Assembly: GCA_028868995.1 (NCBI GenBank)
Contig: JAGWTH010000002.1
Coordinates: forward strand, 148,128-212,127
Source: Burkholderiales bacterium
GTDB lineage: Bacteria; Pseudomonadota; Gammaproteobacteria; Burkholderiales; Burkholderiaceae_C
Reading direction: 5' to 3'
Length of the DNA stretch: 64,000 nucleotides
Shown in pieces: positions 1 through 12,756 of the stretch. Each line of letters opens with the position of its first letter. Positions within the stretch are counted from its first letter, which is position 1. The translations under genes were made by a program, and so were the position numbers. The notes under the pieces are model-generated. The model worked only from the letters and a program-made list of their open reading frames with translations, was not told the DNA's origin and ran no database searches.

Positions 1-638
1 CGCAGCCGAAGCACGCCCTTGCCGTACAGCTCGCAGGTCCAGTACGGGTTGCCGTGCGAGTGGACCGCGCCCTTGGGCCGGCCGGTGGAGCCGGAGGAAT
101 AGAGCCAGAAGCCCGGGTGGTCGGGCGAGGTGCGCGCCGGCCGCTGCGCCGGCGTGGCCGCATCGAGGAAGGCCTGGAACTCGACCTCCGAAGGATGCAG
201 GGGCGCCACCGGACGGGAGACGATCACCTTGACCACCTCGTGGTCGGAGCGCGTCATCGCCGCCGTCAGCGCGGGCAGCAGCGCGCCCGACACCAGCACC
301 GCCTGCGCCCGGGAGTGCTCCAGCATGTAGGCGTAGTCGTCGGCCGTGAGCAGCGTGTTGACCGCCACCGGCACGATGCCGGCGTACATCGCGCCGAGGA
401 AGGCGACGGGCCAGTCGGTGCCGTCCTGCATCAGCAGCAGCACGCGCTCCTCGCGACGCAGCCCCAGGCCGCGCAGGCCGGCGGCGAGGCGGCGCACCCG
501 CTCGTCCAGCTCGCCGTAGCTCAGCGTGCCGAGGTCGTCGATGAAGGCCGGTTTGGCAGGGCGGCCGGCGTTGGCGGCCAGCAGGTGCTCGGCGAAGTTG
601 AAGTGCTCCGGCGGCGGCGTGACGGTGGTGGGCGGCAT
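1..638 (-). CDS. bclA: Benzoate-CoA ligase, 3' end beyond the window (partial)
   Basis: Adenylate-forming enzyme that would activate benzoate to benzoyl-CoA (ATP to AMP + PPi), the first step of the box pathway. The 212 visible codons are the N-terminal part. They run from ATG at 638 and are still open at base 1. They contain the AMP-binding P-loop YSSGSTGRPKG near residue 190, followed by a GNPYWTCELYGKGVL stretch typical of benzoate-CoA ligases. The start lies 9 bases after the boxD stop, so the two genes are almost certainly cotranscribed. The benzoate specificity is inferred from the neighbouring box genes. The family (acyl-CoA synthetase) is clear from the sequence. Confidence 0.9.
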   Translation of the reverse strand, partial: MPPTTVTPPPEHFNFAEHLLAANAGRPAKPAFIDDLGTLSYGELDERVRRLAAGLRGLGLRREERVLLLMQDGTDWPVAFLGAMYAGIVPVAVNTLLTADDYAYMLEHSRAQAVLVSGALLPALTAAMTRSDHEVVKVIVSRPVAPLHPSEVEFQAFLDAATPAQRPARTSPDHPGFWLYSSGSTGRPKGAVHSHGNPYWTCELYGKGVLRL

Positions 639-647
639 GGCGGGCTC

Positions 648-2195
648 TCAGTTCAGGTGGGCGAGGACGGCGGTGGCGGCCTGCACCGCCGCGCGCCGGT
701 GGTAGAAGTTCAGGGCGCGCACGCCGCCCAGTTCCTCGCCCCCGCCGGCACGGCCGGGGCCGCCGTGCAGGGACTGGGGCATCACGTTGCCGTGGCCGGT
801 GTGGAGCGCGGCGACCTCGGGCGAGACCACGTGCACGCGGCCGTGGCTGTCGGCGAGCTCCAGCGCGGCCGACCCCAGGGCCGCGGCGTCGCTGCCGTAC
901 AGGGACGCGACCAGCGAGCCCTGGCCGCGCCGCACCAGCGCGAAGGCATGGGCGGCATCGCGGTAGGGCAGCAGCGTGGCGACCGGGCCGAAGACCTCCA
1001 GGTCGTGCACCAGGGCGTTCCCGTCGGCATCGCGTGCGCCGAGCAGGGTCGGGCCGACGCAGCACGCGACGGCCGGGTCGGCGTCCACCGGCGCCTGGCC
1101 GGCGCCGTCGTGCAGCACCTCGGTGTGCTGCTTCAGCGCGGCGAGGCCTTCGCGCACCGAGGCCAGCTGCGCGCGGCTCACCAGCGAGCCCATGCGGACG
1201 CTCTCGTTGCGCGGATTGCCCACGGTGGTCTTCGCGAGCCGCGCGGCAATGGCCCCGGCCGCGGCGCCGTACAGTGCCTCGGGCACGAAGATGCGGCGGA
1301 TCGCGGTGCACTTCTGGCCGGACTTCTGCGTCATCTCGCGGGCCGCCTCCTTCACCAGCAGCTCGAAGGCCTCGCTGCCCGCGGCCTCGCCCGGCAGCAG
1401 CAGCGCGCTGTTGATGGAGTCGGCCTCGATGTTCACCCGCACCGAGCCGTGCGTGACGGCGGGATGCGAGCGGATGATCGCCGCCGTCTCGGCCGAGCCG
1501 GTGAAGGAGACCACGTCGAAGGGCTGCAGCGGGTCCAGCAGGCCGGCGGAGGAGCCGCACACCACGGACAGCGCGCCGGCCGGCAGCACGCCGGCGGCGA
1601 CCACGTCCTGCACCATGCGCTGGGTGAGCCAGGCCGTGGCGGTCGCCGGCTTGACGATCACCGGCACGCCCGAGAGCAGGGCGGGACCGGCCTTCTCCCA
1701 CAAGCCCCAGCCCGGGAAGTTGAAGGCGTTGATGAACAGGGCCACGCCGCGGGTGGGCACCATCAGGTGCTGCGACTGGAAGGCCGGGTCCTTGCCCAGG
1801 CGCGCGGCCTCGCCGTCCAGGAGGTGGCGGCGCTCGCCCAGGCTTTCGCCCAGCTTCGCGTAGGTGCCCAGCGTGTAGATGCCTCCGTCGACGTCGATGG
1901 CCGTGTCGTTCTTCACGGTGCCGCTGTTCGCGGTGGAGATCTCGTAGTAGGCGTCGCGGTTCGCCTGCAGGACCTTCACCACGGCGGCCAGCAGCGCGCC
2001 GCGCTGCGCGTAGGTCAGCGCCCGCAGCGCGGGACCGGCCTGCTCGCGCGCGAACGCGAAGCCCGCGGCCAAGTCCAGGCCGGTGGCGTCGACGCGGGCG
2101 AGTTCGGTGCCGAGGACGGGGTCGAGCAGGGGTGTCCCTGCGCCCGAACCGGCCTGGGACCGGCCGGCCAGGTGGTTCAGCAGAAGTTGGCTCAT
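648..2195 (-). CDS. boxD: 3,4-dehydroadipyl-CoA semialdehyde dehydrogenase
   Basis: NADP-dependent aldehyde dehydrogenase that oxidises the ring-opened semialdehyde made by BoxC to 3,4-dehydroadipyl-CoA. The protein is 515 residues, normal for BoxD/PaaZ-type ALDHs. The catalytic cysteine is visible in GQKCTAIRR (Cys296), and the general-base glutamate region is VNIEADS (Glu257). The cofactor region FTGSAET is near residue 231. The ATG at 2195 is preceded by GGAG at the right spacing. Reading farther upstream would give a 52-residue extension unlike the family, so it was not used. It is divergent from boxR and is followed by bclA. Confidence 0.92.
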   Translation of the reverse strand: MSQLLLNHLAGRSQAGSGAGTPLLDPVLGTELARVDATGLDLAAGFAFAREQAGPALRALTYAQRGALLAAVVKVLQANRDAYYEISTANSGTVKNDTAIDVDGGIYTLGTYAKLGESLGERRHLLDGEAARLGKDPAFQSQHLMVPTRGVALFINAFNFPGWGLWEKAGPALLSGVPVIVKPATATAWLTQRMVQDVVAAGVLPAGALSVVCGSSAGLLDPLQPFDVVSFTGSAETAAIIRSHPAVTHGSVRVNIEADSINSALLLPGEAAGSEAFELLVKEAAREMTQKSGQKCTAIRRIFVPEALYGAAAGAIAARLAKTTVGNPRNESVRMGSLVSRAQLASVREGLAALKQHTEVLHDGAGQAPVDADPAVACCVGPTLLGARDADGNALVHDLEVFGPVATLLPYRDAAHAFALVRRGQGSLVASLYGSDAAALGSAALELADSHGRVHVVSPEVAALHTGHGNVMPQSLHGGPGRAGGGEELGGVRALNFYHRRAAVQAATAVLAHLN

Positions 2196-2285
2196 GACAT
2201 GCTCCGGGAAAGGGCGGGAGACGTCGCGGGACCGGGGCAGGGTTTCCGCGGCGCCACGGAACGGGTGTCTTGACGCAGGGCAACA

Positions 2286-2314
2286 TTGCGCCGGTCGCCA
2301 AGATGCACTATCGT
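2286..2314 (+). promoter_or_regulatory. Predicted sigma-70 promoter for boxR
   Basis: TTGCGC (2286-2291), 17-bp spacer, TATCGT (2309-2314). The -10 lies inside the candidate BoxR box at 2304-2316, and the layout matches the boxC promoter, which would suit autorepression. The -35 is a moderate match. Confidence 0.45.
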
Positions 2315-2316
2315 GC
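2304..2316 (+). promoter_or_regulatory. Candidate BoxR operator in the boxD/boxR intergenic region
   Basis: TGCACTATCGTGC. Ten of 13 positions plus the frame around the -10 are shared with TGCACTATGATGC at 3359-3371 in front of boxC (only the CG/GA pair differs). TGCA half-sites are what is known for the related anaerobic regulator BzdR. Two more TGCA tetramers occur at 2361 and 2397 before and at the boxR start. Assignment to BoxR is inference. Confidence 0.55.
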
Positions 2317-2345
2317 CTGTCTATGGTGGAACCGGCGGGGGCCGG

Positions 2346-2351
2346 TGTCAA
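2346..2351 (-). promoter_or_regulatory. Possible -35 element for the boxD-bclA promoter
   Basis: On the minus strand 2351-2346 reads TTGACA, a perfect -35 hexamer directed at boxD. No convincing -10 sits at the standard 16-18 bp spacing (CACCAT at 17 bp, CATAGA at 20 bp), so the promoter may need an activator or lie elsewhere. Confidence 0.3.
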
Positions 2352-2370
2352 GCAAGATAATGCATGTTTA

Positions 2371-2382
2371 AGGGTTAACCCT
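2371..2382. promoter_or_regulatory. Perfect 12-bp palindrome AGGGTTAACCCT upstream of boxR
   Basis: AGGGTTAACCCT lies 13 bases before the boxR start, inside the divergent control region. It differs from the TGCA-type boxes and could bind a second regulator. Its function is unknown. Confidence 0.4.
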
Positions 2383-2395
2383 GGGATTCGCTCTT

Positions 2396-3343
2396 ATGCA
2401 GGACCTCACCGGCTCCTCGCCCCTGGCACCGGGACCTTCCCTCGAGGAAGGCCAGGCCAAGAACCCCTTCCTGGTTCGCCTGGGGGAGCGCGTACGCTCG
2501 CTGCGCAGCGGCCGGGGCATGACGCGCAAGGCGCTGGCGGCGGCCGCCGGCGTGTCCGAGCGGCACCTGGGCAACCTCGAACTGGGGGTCGGCAATGCCT
2601 CCGTGCTGATCCTGCTGCAGGTGGCGCAGGCGCTCAAGTGCAGCCCCGCCGACCTGGTGGGCGAGGAGGCGCCGTCGCCGGAATGGCTGCTGATCCGCGA
2701 ACTGCTGGCTCACCAGGACGAGGCCACCCTGCGCCGCGTGCGCGAGGCCATCGTGCCGGTCGTCGATGCGGCCAGCGCGGGGCCGGGGCCGCGGCCGTCG
2801 CGGGTGGCGCTGGTGGGCCTGCGCGGCGCCGGCAAGACCACGCTGGGGCGCATGCTGGCCGAGGACCTGGGCTTCCCCTTCGTGCAGCTCAGTCGCGAGA
2901 TCGAGAAGTTCGCCGGTTGCACCGTCAACGAGATCCAGTCCCTGTACGGCCAGAACGCCTACCGGCGCTACGAGCGCCGGGCGCTGGAGGAGGCGATCCA
3001 GATCTATCCCGAGGCGGTCGTCGAGGTGCCCGGCGGCCTGGTCGCGGAACCGGCCACCTACAACCTGCTGCTGTCCCACTGCACCACCTTGTGGCTGAAG
3101 GCCCATCCCGAGGACCACATGAACCGGGTCGCGGCCCAGGGCGACCTGCGGCCCATGGCCGGCAACCAGGAGGCCATGGATGACCTGAAGGACATCCTGG
3201 CCCACCGTACGCCCTTCTACGCCAAGGCGGAAATGCAGCTGGACACCAGCGCGCGGCCGCTGGACGAAACCTTCGTGGCCTTGCGGGCCATGGTGCGGAA
3301 AGCCCTGCAACCAAGGGAAAACCCCAAGCAACAAACTGCTTGA
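2396..3343 (+). CDS. boxR: BoxR/BzdR-type transcriptional regulator (HTH + shikimate-kinase-like domain)
   Basis: Regulator of the aerobic benzoyl-CoA genes, 315 residues. Residues about 24-90 form an XRE-type helix-turn-helix (LGERVRSLRSGRGMTRKALA...). Residues 135 onward are shikimate-kinase-like, with a P-loop GLRGAGKT at 141-148. In the known BzdR/BoxR proteins the kinase-like domain senses benzoyl-CoA and releases the repressor from DNA. The ATG at 2396 is the only start that gives the full HTH. It is divergent from boxD, with boxC 78 bases downstream. It probably represses both its own promoter and that of boxC through the TGCA-containing boxes described here. Confidence 0.93.
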   Translation: MQDLTGSSPLAPGPSLEEGQAKNPFLVRLGERVRSLRSGRGMTRKALAAAAGVSERHLGNLELGVGNASVLILLQVAQALKCSPADLVGEEAPSPEWLLIRELLAHQDEATLRRVREAIVPVVDAASAGPGPRPSRVALVGLRGAGKTTLGRMLAEDLGFPFVQLSREIEKFAGCTVNEIQSLYGQNAYRRYERRALEEAIQIYPEAVVEVPGGLVAEPATYNLLLSHCTTLWLKAHPEDHMNRVAAQGDLRPMAGNQEAMDDLKDILAHRTPFYAKAEMQLDTSARPLDETFVALRAMVRKALQPRENPKQQTA

Positions 3344-3369
3344 AATCCTCCGGAAACATGCACTATGAT
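3340..3369 (+). promoter_or_regulatory. Predicted sigma-70 promoter for boxCBA
   Basis: TTGAAA (3340-3345), 18-bp spacer, TATGAT (3364-3369). Both hexamers are near consensus, which is striking in such GC-rich DNA. The -35 overlaps the boxR stop codon, and the -10 is inside the candidate BoxR box 3359-3371. Confidence 0.6.
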
Positions 3370-3371
3370 GC
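3359..3371 (+). promoter_or_regulatory. Candidate BoxR operator at the boxC promoter
   Basis: TGCACTATGATGC overlaps the predicted -10 in the same register as the copy at the boxR promoter. Downstream lie GCACTT at 3385-3390 and 3395-3400 (10 bp apart, one helical turn) and the inverted pair GCACT-TT-AGTGC at 3395-3406. Together they could hold several dimers of the regulator. Confidence 0.55.
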
Positions 3372-3421
3372 GTCTCAAGCCGCAGCACTTGAACGCACTT
3401 TAGTGCACCAGCCCTTCGGAG

Positions 3422-5101
3422 ATGCCCGTGAGCGACACCGCCCAGACCGCCCCCGCCCCGGTCGACTACCAGACCCATCCCAGCCGCTACCACCACTGGA
3501 AGCTCGGCTTCGACGGCCCCATCGCGCGCCTCACGGCCGACTTCGACGAGAACGGCGGCCTGCGCCCCGGCTACAAGCTCAAGCTGAACAGCTATGACCT
3601 CGGCGTCGACATCGAGCTGAACGACGCGGTCAACCGCATCCGCTTCGAGCACCCCGAGGTGCGCACGGTGATCATCACCAGCGCCAAGGAGAAGGTGTTC
3701 TGCTCCGGCGCCAACATCTTCATGCTCGGTGTTTCCAGCCATGCCTGGAAGGTGAACTTCTGCAAGTTCACCAACGAGACGCGCAACGGCCTGGAGGATT
3801 CCTCGCAGTACAGCGGCCTGAAGTTCCTGGCCGCGGTGAACGGCGCCTGCGCCGGCGGCGGCTACGAGCTGGCCCTGTCCTGCGACGAGATCATCCTGGT
3901 GGACGACCGCAACAGCGCGGTGAGCCTGCCCGAGGTGCCGCTGCTGGGCGTGCTGCCCGGCACCGGCGGCCTGACCCGCGTGACCGACAAGCGCCACGTG
4001 CGCCACGACCTGGCCGACATCTTCTGCACCACCGCCGAGGGCGTGCGCGGCCAGAAGGCCGTGGCCTGGCGGCTGGTGGACGAGGCGGTGAAGCCGCAGC
4101 AGTTCGCCGCCCGCGTGCAGGAGCGCGCGCTCGAGCTGGCCGCGAAGAGCGACCGTCCCGCCGGCGCGAAGGGCGTGACACTCGCGCCGCTTCAGCGCAC
4201 CATCGAGGCCGACGCGCTGCGCTACTCGCACGTCACGGTCGAGATCGATCGCGCGCGCCGCGTCGCGACCTTCACCGTGCAGGCGCCCGCCGCGCCGGTG
4301 GAGGGCGACATCGCCGCCATCGAGGCGAAGGGCGCCAGCTGGTATCCCCTGGTGCTGGCGCGCGAACTGGAGGACGCGATCCTGTCCATGCGCACCAACG
4401 AACTGGACATCGGCACCTGGCTGCTCAAGACCGAGGGCGCCGCCGCCAACGTGCGCTCCATGGACGCGGCCCTGCTCGCCAACAAGGACCACTGGTTCGT
4501 GCGCGAGACCATCGGCTACCTGCGTCGCACCTTCAGCCGCCTGGACGTGTCCAGCCGCAGCCTGTTCGCCCTGATCGAGCCGGGCTCCTGCTTCGCCGGC
4601 AGTTTCCTGGAACTGGCGCTCGCCTGCGACCGCAGCTGGCAGCTGTCGCTGCCCTCCGACCCCGAGGCCGCTCCGAAGATCGAGGTGGGCGAGACCAACT
4701 TCGGCCTGTACCCCATGGCCACCGGCCAGAGCCGGCTGCAGCGCCGCTTCTACGAGGAGGCCGGCCCGCTGGAGGCGGTGCGCGCCAAGGTGGGCCAGCC
4801 GCTGGACGCGGACGCCGCCTTCGCGCTGGGCCTCATCACCAGCAACCCCGACGACATCGACTGGCCGGACGAGACCCGCCTGGCCATCGAGGAGCGCGTG
4901 GCGATGAGCCCCGACGCGCTGACCGGCATGGAGGCCAACCTGCGCTTCAACGGCCGCGAAACCATGTTCACCCGCATCTTCGGCCGCCTGACCGCCTGGC
5001 AGAACTGGATCTTCCAGCGGCCCAACGCCGTCGGCGACAAGGGCGCGCTCAAGGTGTACGGCAAGGGCGAGCGCGCCGCCTTCGATTTCAACCGCGTCTG
5101 A
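3422..5101 (+). CDS. boxC: Benzoyl-CoA-dihydrodiol lyase (2,3-epoxybenzoyl-CoA dihydrolase)
   Basis: Crotonase-superfamily enzyme that hydrolyses and opens the ring of 2,3-epoxybenzoyl-CoA, giving 3,4-dehydroadipyl-CoA semialdehyde and formate. It is 559 residues, the usual BoxC size. Two crotonase-like segments are visible: NGACAGGGYELALSCDEI near residue 140 and a second repeat (GSCFAGSFLELALACDR) near residue 390. The ATG at 3422 directly abuts GGAG (3418-3421), which is too close. The in-frame GTG at 3428 has 6-base spacing and may be the real start, two residues shorter. It is followed by boxB after 14 bases. Confidence 0.95.
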   Translation: MPVSDTAQTAPAPVDYQTHPSRYHHWKLGFDGPIARLTADFDENGGLRPGYKLKLNSYDLGVDIELNDAVNRIRFEHPEVRTVIITSAKEKVFCSGANIFMLGVSSHAWKVNFCKFTNETRNGLEDSSQYSGLKFLAAVNGACAGGGYELALSCDEIILVDDRNSAVSLPEVPLLGVLPGTGGLTRVTDKRHVRHDLADIFCTTAEGVRGQKAVAWRLVDEAVKPQQFAARVQERALELAAKSDRPAGAKGVTLAPLQRTIEADALRYSHVTVEIDRARRVATFTVQAPAAPVEGDIAAIEAKGASWYPLVLARELEDAILSMRTNELDIGTWLLKTEGAAANVRSMDAALLANKDHWFVRETIGYLRRTFSRLDVSSRSLFALIEPGSCFAGSFLELALACDRSWQLSLPSDPEAAPKIEVGETNFGLYPMATGQSRLQRRFYEEAGPLEAVRAKVGQPLDADAAFALGLITSNPDDIDWPDETRLAIEERVAMSPDALTGMEANLRFNGRETMFTRIFGRLTAWQNWIFQRPNAVGDKGALKVYGKGERAAFDFNRV

Positions 5102-5115
5102 CCCGAGGAGACGAC

Positions 5116-6543
5116 ATGAGCTCGATCAACTACAGCGAGAAGATCCCCAACAACGTCCACCTGAGCGAGGACCGCACGCTGCAGCGCGCGCTCGAGCAGT
5201 GGCAGCCGAACTACCTGCACTGGTGGAACGACATGGGGCCGGAGGGCAGCCAGAACTTCGACGTCTACCTGCGCACCGCGGTGAGCGTCGACCCCGAGGG
5301 CTGGGCGCAGTTCGGCTACGTGAAGATGCCCGAGTACCGCTGGGGCATCTTCCTGAACCCGGCGGAGAAGGACCGCAAGATCCACTTCGGCGACCACCTC
5401 GGCGAGGCCGCCTGGCAGGACGTGCCCGGCGAGTACCGCGCCAACCTGCGCCGCATCATCGTCACGCAGGGCGACACCGAGCCGGCCTCGGTGGAGCAGC
5501 AGCGCCACCTGGGCCTGACCTGCCCCAGCCAGTACGACCTGCGCAACCTGTTCCAGGTGAACGTGGAGGAAGGCCGCCACCTGTGGGCCATGGTCTACCT
5601 GCTGCACAAGTACTTCGGCAAGGACGGCCGCGAGGAGGGCGAGGCCCTGCTGGAGCGCCGCAGCGGCAACCAGGACAACCCGCGCATCCTGCAGGCGTTC
5701 AACGAGCCCACGCCCGACTGGCTGTCCTTCTTCATGTTCACGTACTTCACCGACCGCGACGGCAAGTTCCAGCTGTGCGCGCTCGCCGAGTCGTCCTTCG
5801 ACCCCCTGGCGCGCACCACGAAGTTCATGCTGACCGAGGAGGCCCACCACATGTTCGTGGGCGAGTCGGGCATCAGCCGAGTGATCCAGCGCACCTGCCA
5901 GGCCATGAACGAGCTGAAGACGGACGACCCGAAGAAGCTGCGCGAGGCCGGCGTGATCGACCTGCCCACCCTGCAGCGGTACCTGAACTTCCACTTCAGC
6001 GTCACCATCGACCTGTTCGGCGCCGACGAGTCGAGCAACGCCGCCACCTTCTATTCGACGGGCCTGAAGGGCCGCTTCGAGGAAGGCAAGCGCACCGACG
6101 ACCACCTGCTGCGCGGCCAGACCTACCGGGTGCTGCACGCCGCCGGCGGCCAGCTGGTCGAGAAGGAGGTGCCGATGCTCAACGCCCTGAACGAGGTGCT
6201 GCGCGACGACTACATCAAGGACAGCATGGCCGGCGTCGGCCGCTGGAACAAGGTGATCGAGAAGGCCGGCATCCCGTTCCGCCTGACGACGCCACACAAG
6301 GCCTTCCACCGCAACATCGGCGCGCTCGCGGGCGTGAAGGTGTCGCCCGAGGGCAAGGTCGTGAGCGAGGCCGAATGGAATGCCAGGGTCGGCGAATGGC
6401 TGCCGACGGCGGAAGACCGCGCCTTCGTGGCCAGCCTGATGGGCCGCGTGGTCGAGCCGGGCAAGTTTGCCAACTGGATCGCGCCGCCGGTGATGGGCAT
6501 CAACCGCCAGCCGGTGAACTTCGAATACGTCCGGTTCGCGTAA
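5116..6543 (+). CDS. boxB: Benzoyl-CoA 2,3-epoxidase, di-iron oxygenase subunit
   Basis: Class I di-iron oxygenase that epoxidises benzoyl-CoA with O2 and electrons from BoxA. It is 475 residues, full length. All expected iron ligands are visible: Glu122, Glu152, His155, Asp213, Glu242 and His245. These are the published BoxB ligands shifted by two positions. The start at 5116 follows GAGGAG with good spacing. It is cotranscribed with boxC upstream. The gap to boxA contains a strong hairpin. Confidence 0.96.
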   Translation: MSSINYSEKIPNNVHLSEDRTLQRALEQWQPNYLHWWNDMGPEGSQNFDVYLRTAVSVDPEGWAQFGYVKMPEYRWGIFLNPAEKDRKIHFGDHLGEAAWQDVPGEYRANLRRIIVTQGDTEPASVEQQRHLGLTCPSQYDLRNLFQVNVEEGRHLWAMVYLLHKYFGKDGREEGEALLERRSGNQDNPRILQAFNEPTPDWLSFFMFTYFTDRDGKFQLCALAESSFDPLARTTKFMLTEEAHHMFVGESGISRVIQRTCQAMNELKTDDPKKLREAGVIDLPTLQRYLNFHFSVTIDLFGADESSNAATFYSTGLKGRFEEGKRTDDHLLRGQTYRVLHAAGGQLVEKEVPMLNALNEVLRDDYIKDSMAGVGRWNKVIEKAGIPFRLTTPHKAFHRNIGALAGVKVSPEGKVVSEAEWNARVGEWLPTAEDRAFVASLMGRVVEPGKFANWIAPPVMGINRQPVNFEYVRFA

Positions 6544-6555
6544 GCCGCAACGCAG

Positions 6556-6581
6556 CGCGCGCCGGCGCTGTCCGGCGCGCG
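6556..6581 (+). promoter_or_regulatory. Intercistronic hairpin between boxB and boxA
   Basis: Perfect 10-bp stem: 6556-6565 pairs with 6572-6581 around a 6-base loop (CGCTGT). The stem is entirely G-C. It ends at the start of the boxA Shine-Dalgarno (GAGGAG, 6581-6586). There is no T-run, so it is more likely an mRNA stability or translation-tuning element than a terminator. Confidence 0.6.
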
Positions 6582-6592
6582 AGGAGACCCCC

Positions 6593-7873
6593 ATGGATGC
6601 GTCCGACGTCCTCTTCATCCGCCAGCACCTGATCGATCCGGAGATCTGCATCCGGTGCAACACCTGCGAGGCGACCTGCCCGGTGCAGGCGATCACGCAC
6701 GACTCCAACAACTATGTCGTCGATGCGGCCAAATGCAACCACTGCATGGCCTGCGTGCCGCCTTGCCCCACCGGCAGCATCGACAACTGGCGCACGGTGG
6801 CCAAGGCGCGGGCCTACACGCTGGAAGAGCAGTTCGGCTGGGAGTCGCTGCCCGAGGCGCTGAGCGAGGCGCAGCTGGCCGAGGCCGCCGGCGGCGCGGA
6901 GGTGGCGATCGCGGCGCAGCCCGGGGCGCAGCCGGTGGCGGCGTTCGAGCCCGGGCAGCAGGTATTCCGCAGCGCCGACTACGGCGCCACGCTGCCGCCC
7001 TGGTCGGCCGCCCATGCCTACACCAACCTGTACGGGCCCAAGGCGCCGGTGAAGTCGCTCACGGCCACGGTGACCGGCAACGTGCGCGTCACCCAGGTCG
7101 GCAAGGACTACGACACGCACCACATCGTGCTGGACTTCGGCACGACGCCCTTCCCCGTGCTGGAAGGCCAGAGCATCGCCATCGTCCCGCCCGGGCTCGA
7201 CGGCCAGGGCCGGCCGCACCATCCGCGCCAGTACAGCGTGGCCAGCCCCCGCAACGGCGAGCGGCCCGGCTACAACAACCTGTCGCTGACCATCAAGCGC
7301 GTGCTGGAGGACCACGAGGGCCGGCCGGTGCGCGGCGTGGCCAGCAACTACATGTGCGACCTGAAGGTGGGCGACAAGGTGGAGGTGATCGGGCCCTTCG
7401 GCGCCAGCTTCCTGATGCCCAACCACCCGAGAAGCCACATCGTGATGATCTGCACCGGCACCGGCAGCGCGCCGATGCGGGCGATGACCGAGTGGCGGCG
7501 GCGCCTGCGCCAGTCGGGCAAGTTCGAAGGCGGCAAGCTGCTGCTGTTCTTCGGCGCGCGCAGCCCCGAGGAACTGCCGTACTTCGGCCCGCTGCAGAAG
7601 CTGCCCAGGGACTTCATCGACCTGAACCTCGCCTTCAGCCGGGTCGCGGGCCAGCCGAAGCGCTACGTGCAGGACCTCATGCGCGAGCGCGCCGCCGACC
7701 TGGCGGCGCTGCTGGCCGATCCCGACGCCTGCTTCTACGTCTGCGGCCTGAAGGCGATGGAGGAGGGGGTGGTCCTGGCGCTGCGCGACATCGCGGTCGC
7801 GGCCGGCCAGGACTGGGAGGCACTGGGCGCCGCGCTCCAGCGCGACGGCCGCCTGCACCTCGAAACGTACTGA
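6593..7873 (+). CDS. boxA: Benzoyl-CoA 2,3-epoxidase, reductase subunit
   Basis: NADPH-dependent iron-sulfur flavoprotein that feeds electrons to BoxB. It is 426 residues. The N-terminus holds two [4Fe-4S] motifs ([12 protein letters not shown] and [12 protein letters not shown], residues about 20-60). An FNR-type FAD/NADP domain starts near residue 150, with RQYSVASPR (FAD) and [12 protein letters not shown] (NADP). The ATG at 6593 follows GAGGAGACCCCC. It is the last gene of the boxCBA unit and convergent with the DsrE-like gene. Confidence 0.95.
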   Translation: MDASDVLFIRQHLIDPEICIRCNTCEATCPVQAITHDSNNYVVDAAKCNHCMACVPPCPTGSIDNWRTVAKARAYTLEEQFGWESLPEALSEAQLAEAAGGAEVAIAAQPGAQPVAAFEPGQQVFRSADYGATLPPWSAAHAYTNLYGPKAPVKSLTATVTGNVRVTQVGKDYDTHHIVLDFGTTPFPVLEGQSIAIVPPGLDGQGRPHHPRQYSVASPRNGERPGYNNLSLTIKRVLEDHEGRPVRGVASNYMCDLKVGDKVEVIGPFGASFLMPNHPRSHIVMICTGTGSAPMRAMTEWRRRLRQSGKFEGGKLLLFFGARSPEELPYFGPLQKLPRDFIDLNLAFSRVAGQPKRYVQDLMRERAADLAALLADPDACFYVCGLKAMEEGVVLALRDIAVAAGQDWEALGAALQRDGRLHLETY

Positions 7874-7885
7874 CGTGCGCGCGGT

Positions 7886-8350
7886 TCAGGGCCGCACGTA
7901 GGCCCAGCCCTGCTGCTGTTTCTTCATCAGTTCCACCACGCCGGAGGGAACGTAGCTGATCTCGGGCAGCATGTCCGCCTTGGTGAGTTTCAGGTTGTGC
8001 ATGGTGTTCTCGCAGGCGGCCACGTGGATGCCGGCCTTCATGGCCTCGGACACCCTTTCCCCCGCCTGCGAACCCATCTTCAGCATGGCGATGCCGGGGC
8101 CGTAGGCCACGATCTCGATGTCGACCTTGGACGCCCCGCCGTAGTCGGACTGCACGTTCTTCGCGTTGTTCAGCGCCAGGCCCCACTTCATCGGGTCGCC
8201 GTCGCTCACCTGCAGGACCAGGCGCGGCTTGGCCGCGGCGCCCTCGGCGAGCGCGGCGGGAGCGTGGGCCGCCAGGGCGGCGGCGACCAGGGCCGCGCCA
8301 CCGGCGGCGAAGAAGCCGCGGCGGGAGCGCGGTGCTTTCACGTCATTCAT
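7886..8350 (-). CDS. Tat-exported DsrE/DsrF-like sulfur-relay family protein
   Basis: Protein of 154 residues. It begins with a twin-arginine-like leader (RSRRGFF then an Ala-rich hydrophobic stretch ending near ALAEG), so it is probably periplasmic. The mature part resembles the DsrE/DsrF-like fold (YGPGIAMLKMGSQAGERV, GIHVAACENTMHNL). The single Cys in AACENT sits where family members carry their reactive cysteine. The ATG at 8350 was chosen for AGGAAACTCC before it. An upstream in-frame start 8 codons earlier is possible. It is convergent with boxA. The biochemical role is unknown; sulfur handling is only the family association. Confidence 0.7.
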   Translation of the reverse strand: MNDVKAPRSRRGFFAAGGAALVAAALAAHAPAALAEGAAAKPRLVLQVSDGDPMKWGLALNNAKNVQSDYGGASKVDIEIVAYGPGIAMLKMGSQAGERVSEAMKAGIHVAACENTMHNLKLTKADMLPEISYVPSGVVELMKKQQQGWAYVRP

Positions 8351-8607
8351 GGAGTTTCCTCGTTCCTCGTTCACAGGGACTGCCGAGGATAGCGATTCCG
8401 CCCCCGGCGCGGCTCAGGGGTAAGCGAGCATGACCCTCCTGCGGGAACCGCGCACCTGCGGGACCAGGCGCTCCCGTGCACGGGGATCGAGGGCGGAGCG
8501 CGGAGGAGGGTGCGTCGCGCTTCCCCTTTCGTGCTTCGCGCACTATTCCTTCACTGCGTCGCGCCGGCACAACTGCCGATCGCCCGCGTGCCTCGCGGCC
8601 CGCGCTG
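8351..8607. other. Non-coding gap between the DsrE-like gene and the hybrid kinase
   Basis: No credible gene is visible. It holds the leader of the minus-strand DsrE-like gene and the 3' flank of the kinase gene. No clear terminator with a T-run is seen. Confidence 0.5.

Positions 8608-12756
<4,149 letters not shown>

Noticed and set aside
54..2273. Long open frame (739 codons) on the plus strand opposite bclA and boxD
   Set aside because: Low-complexity Arg/Gly/His-rich product typical of antisense frames in GC-rich DNA; bclA and boxD on the minus strand have clear family motifs.
2375..4492. 705-codon minus-strand frame across boxR and boxC
   Set aside because: Shadow of well-supported genes; no domain and no ribosome site.
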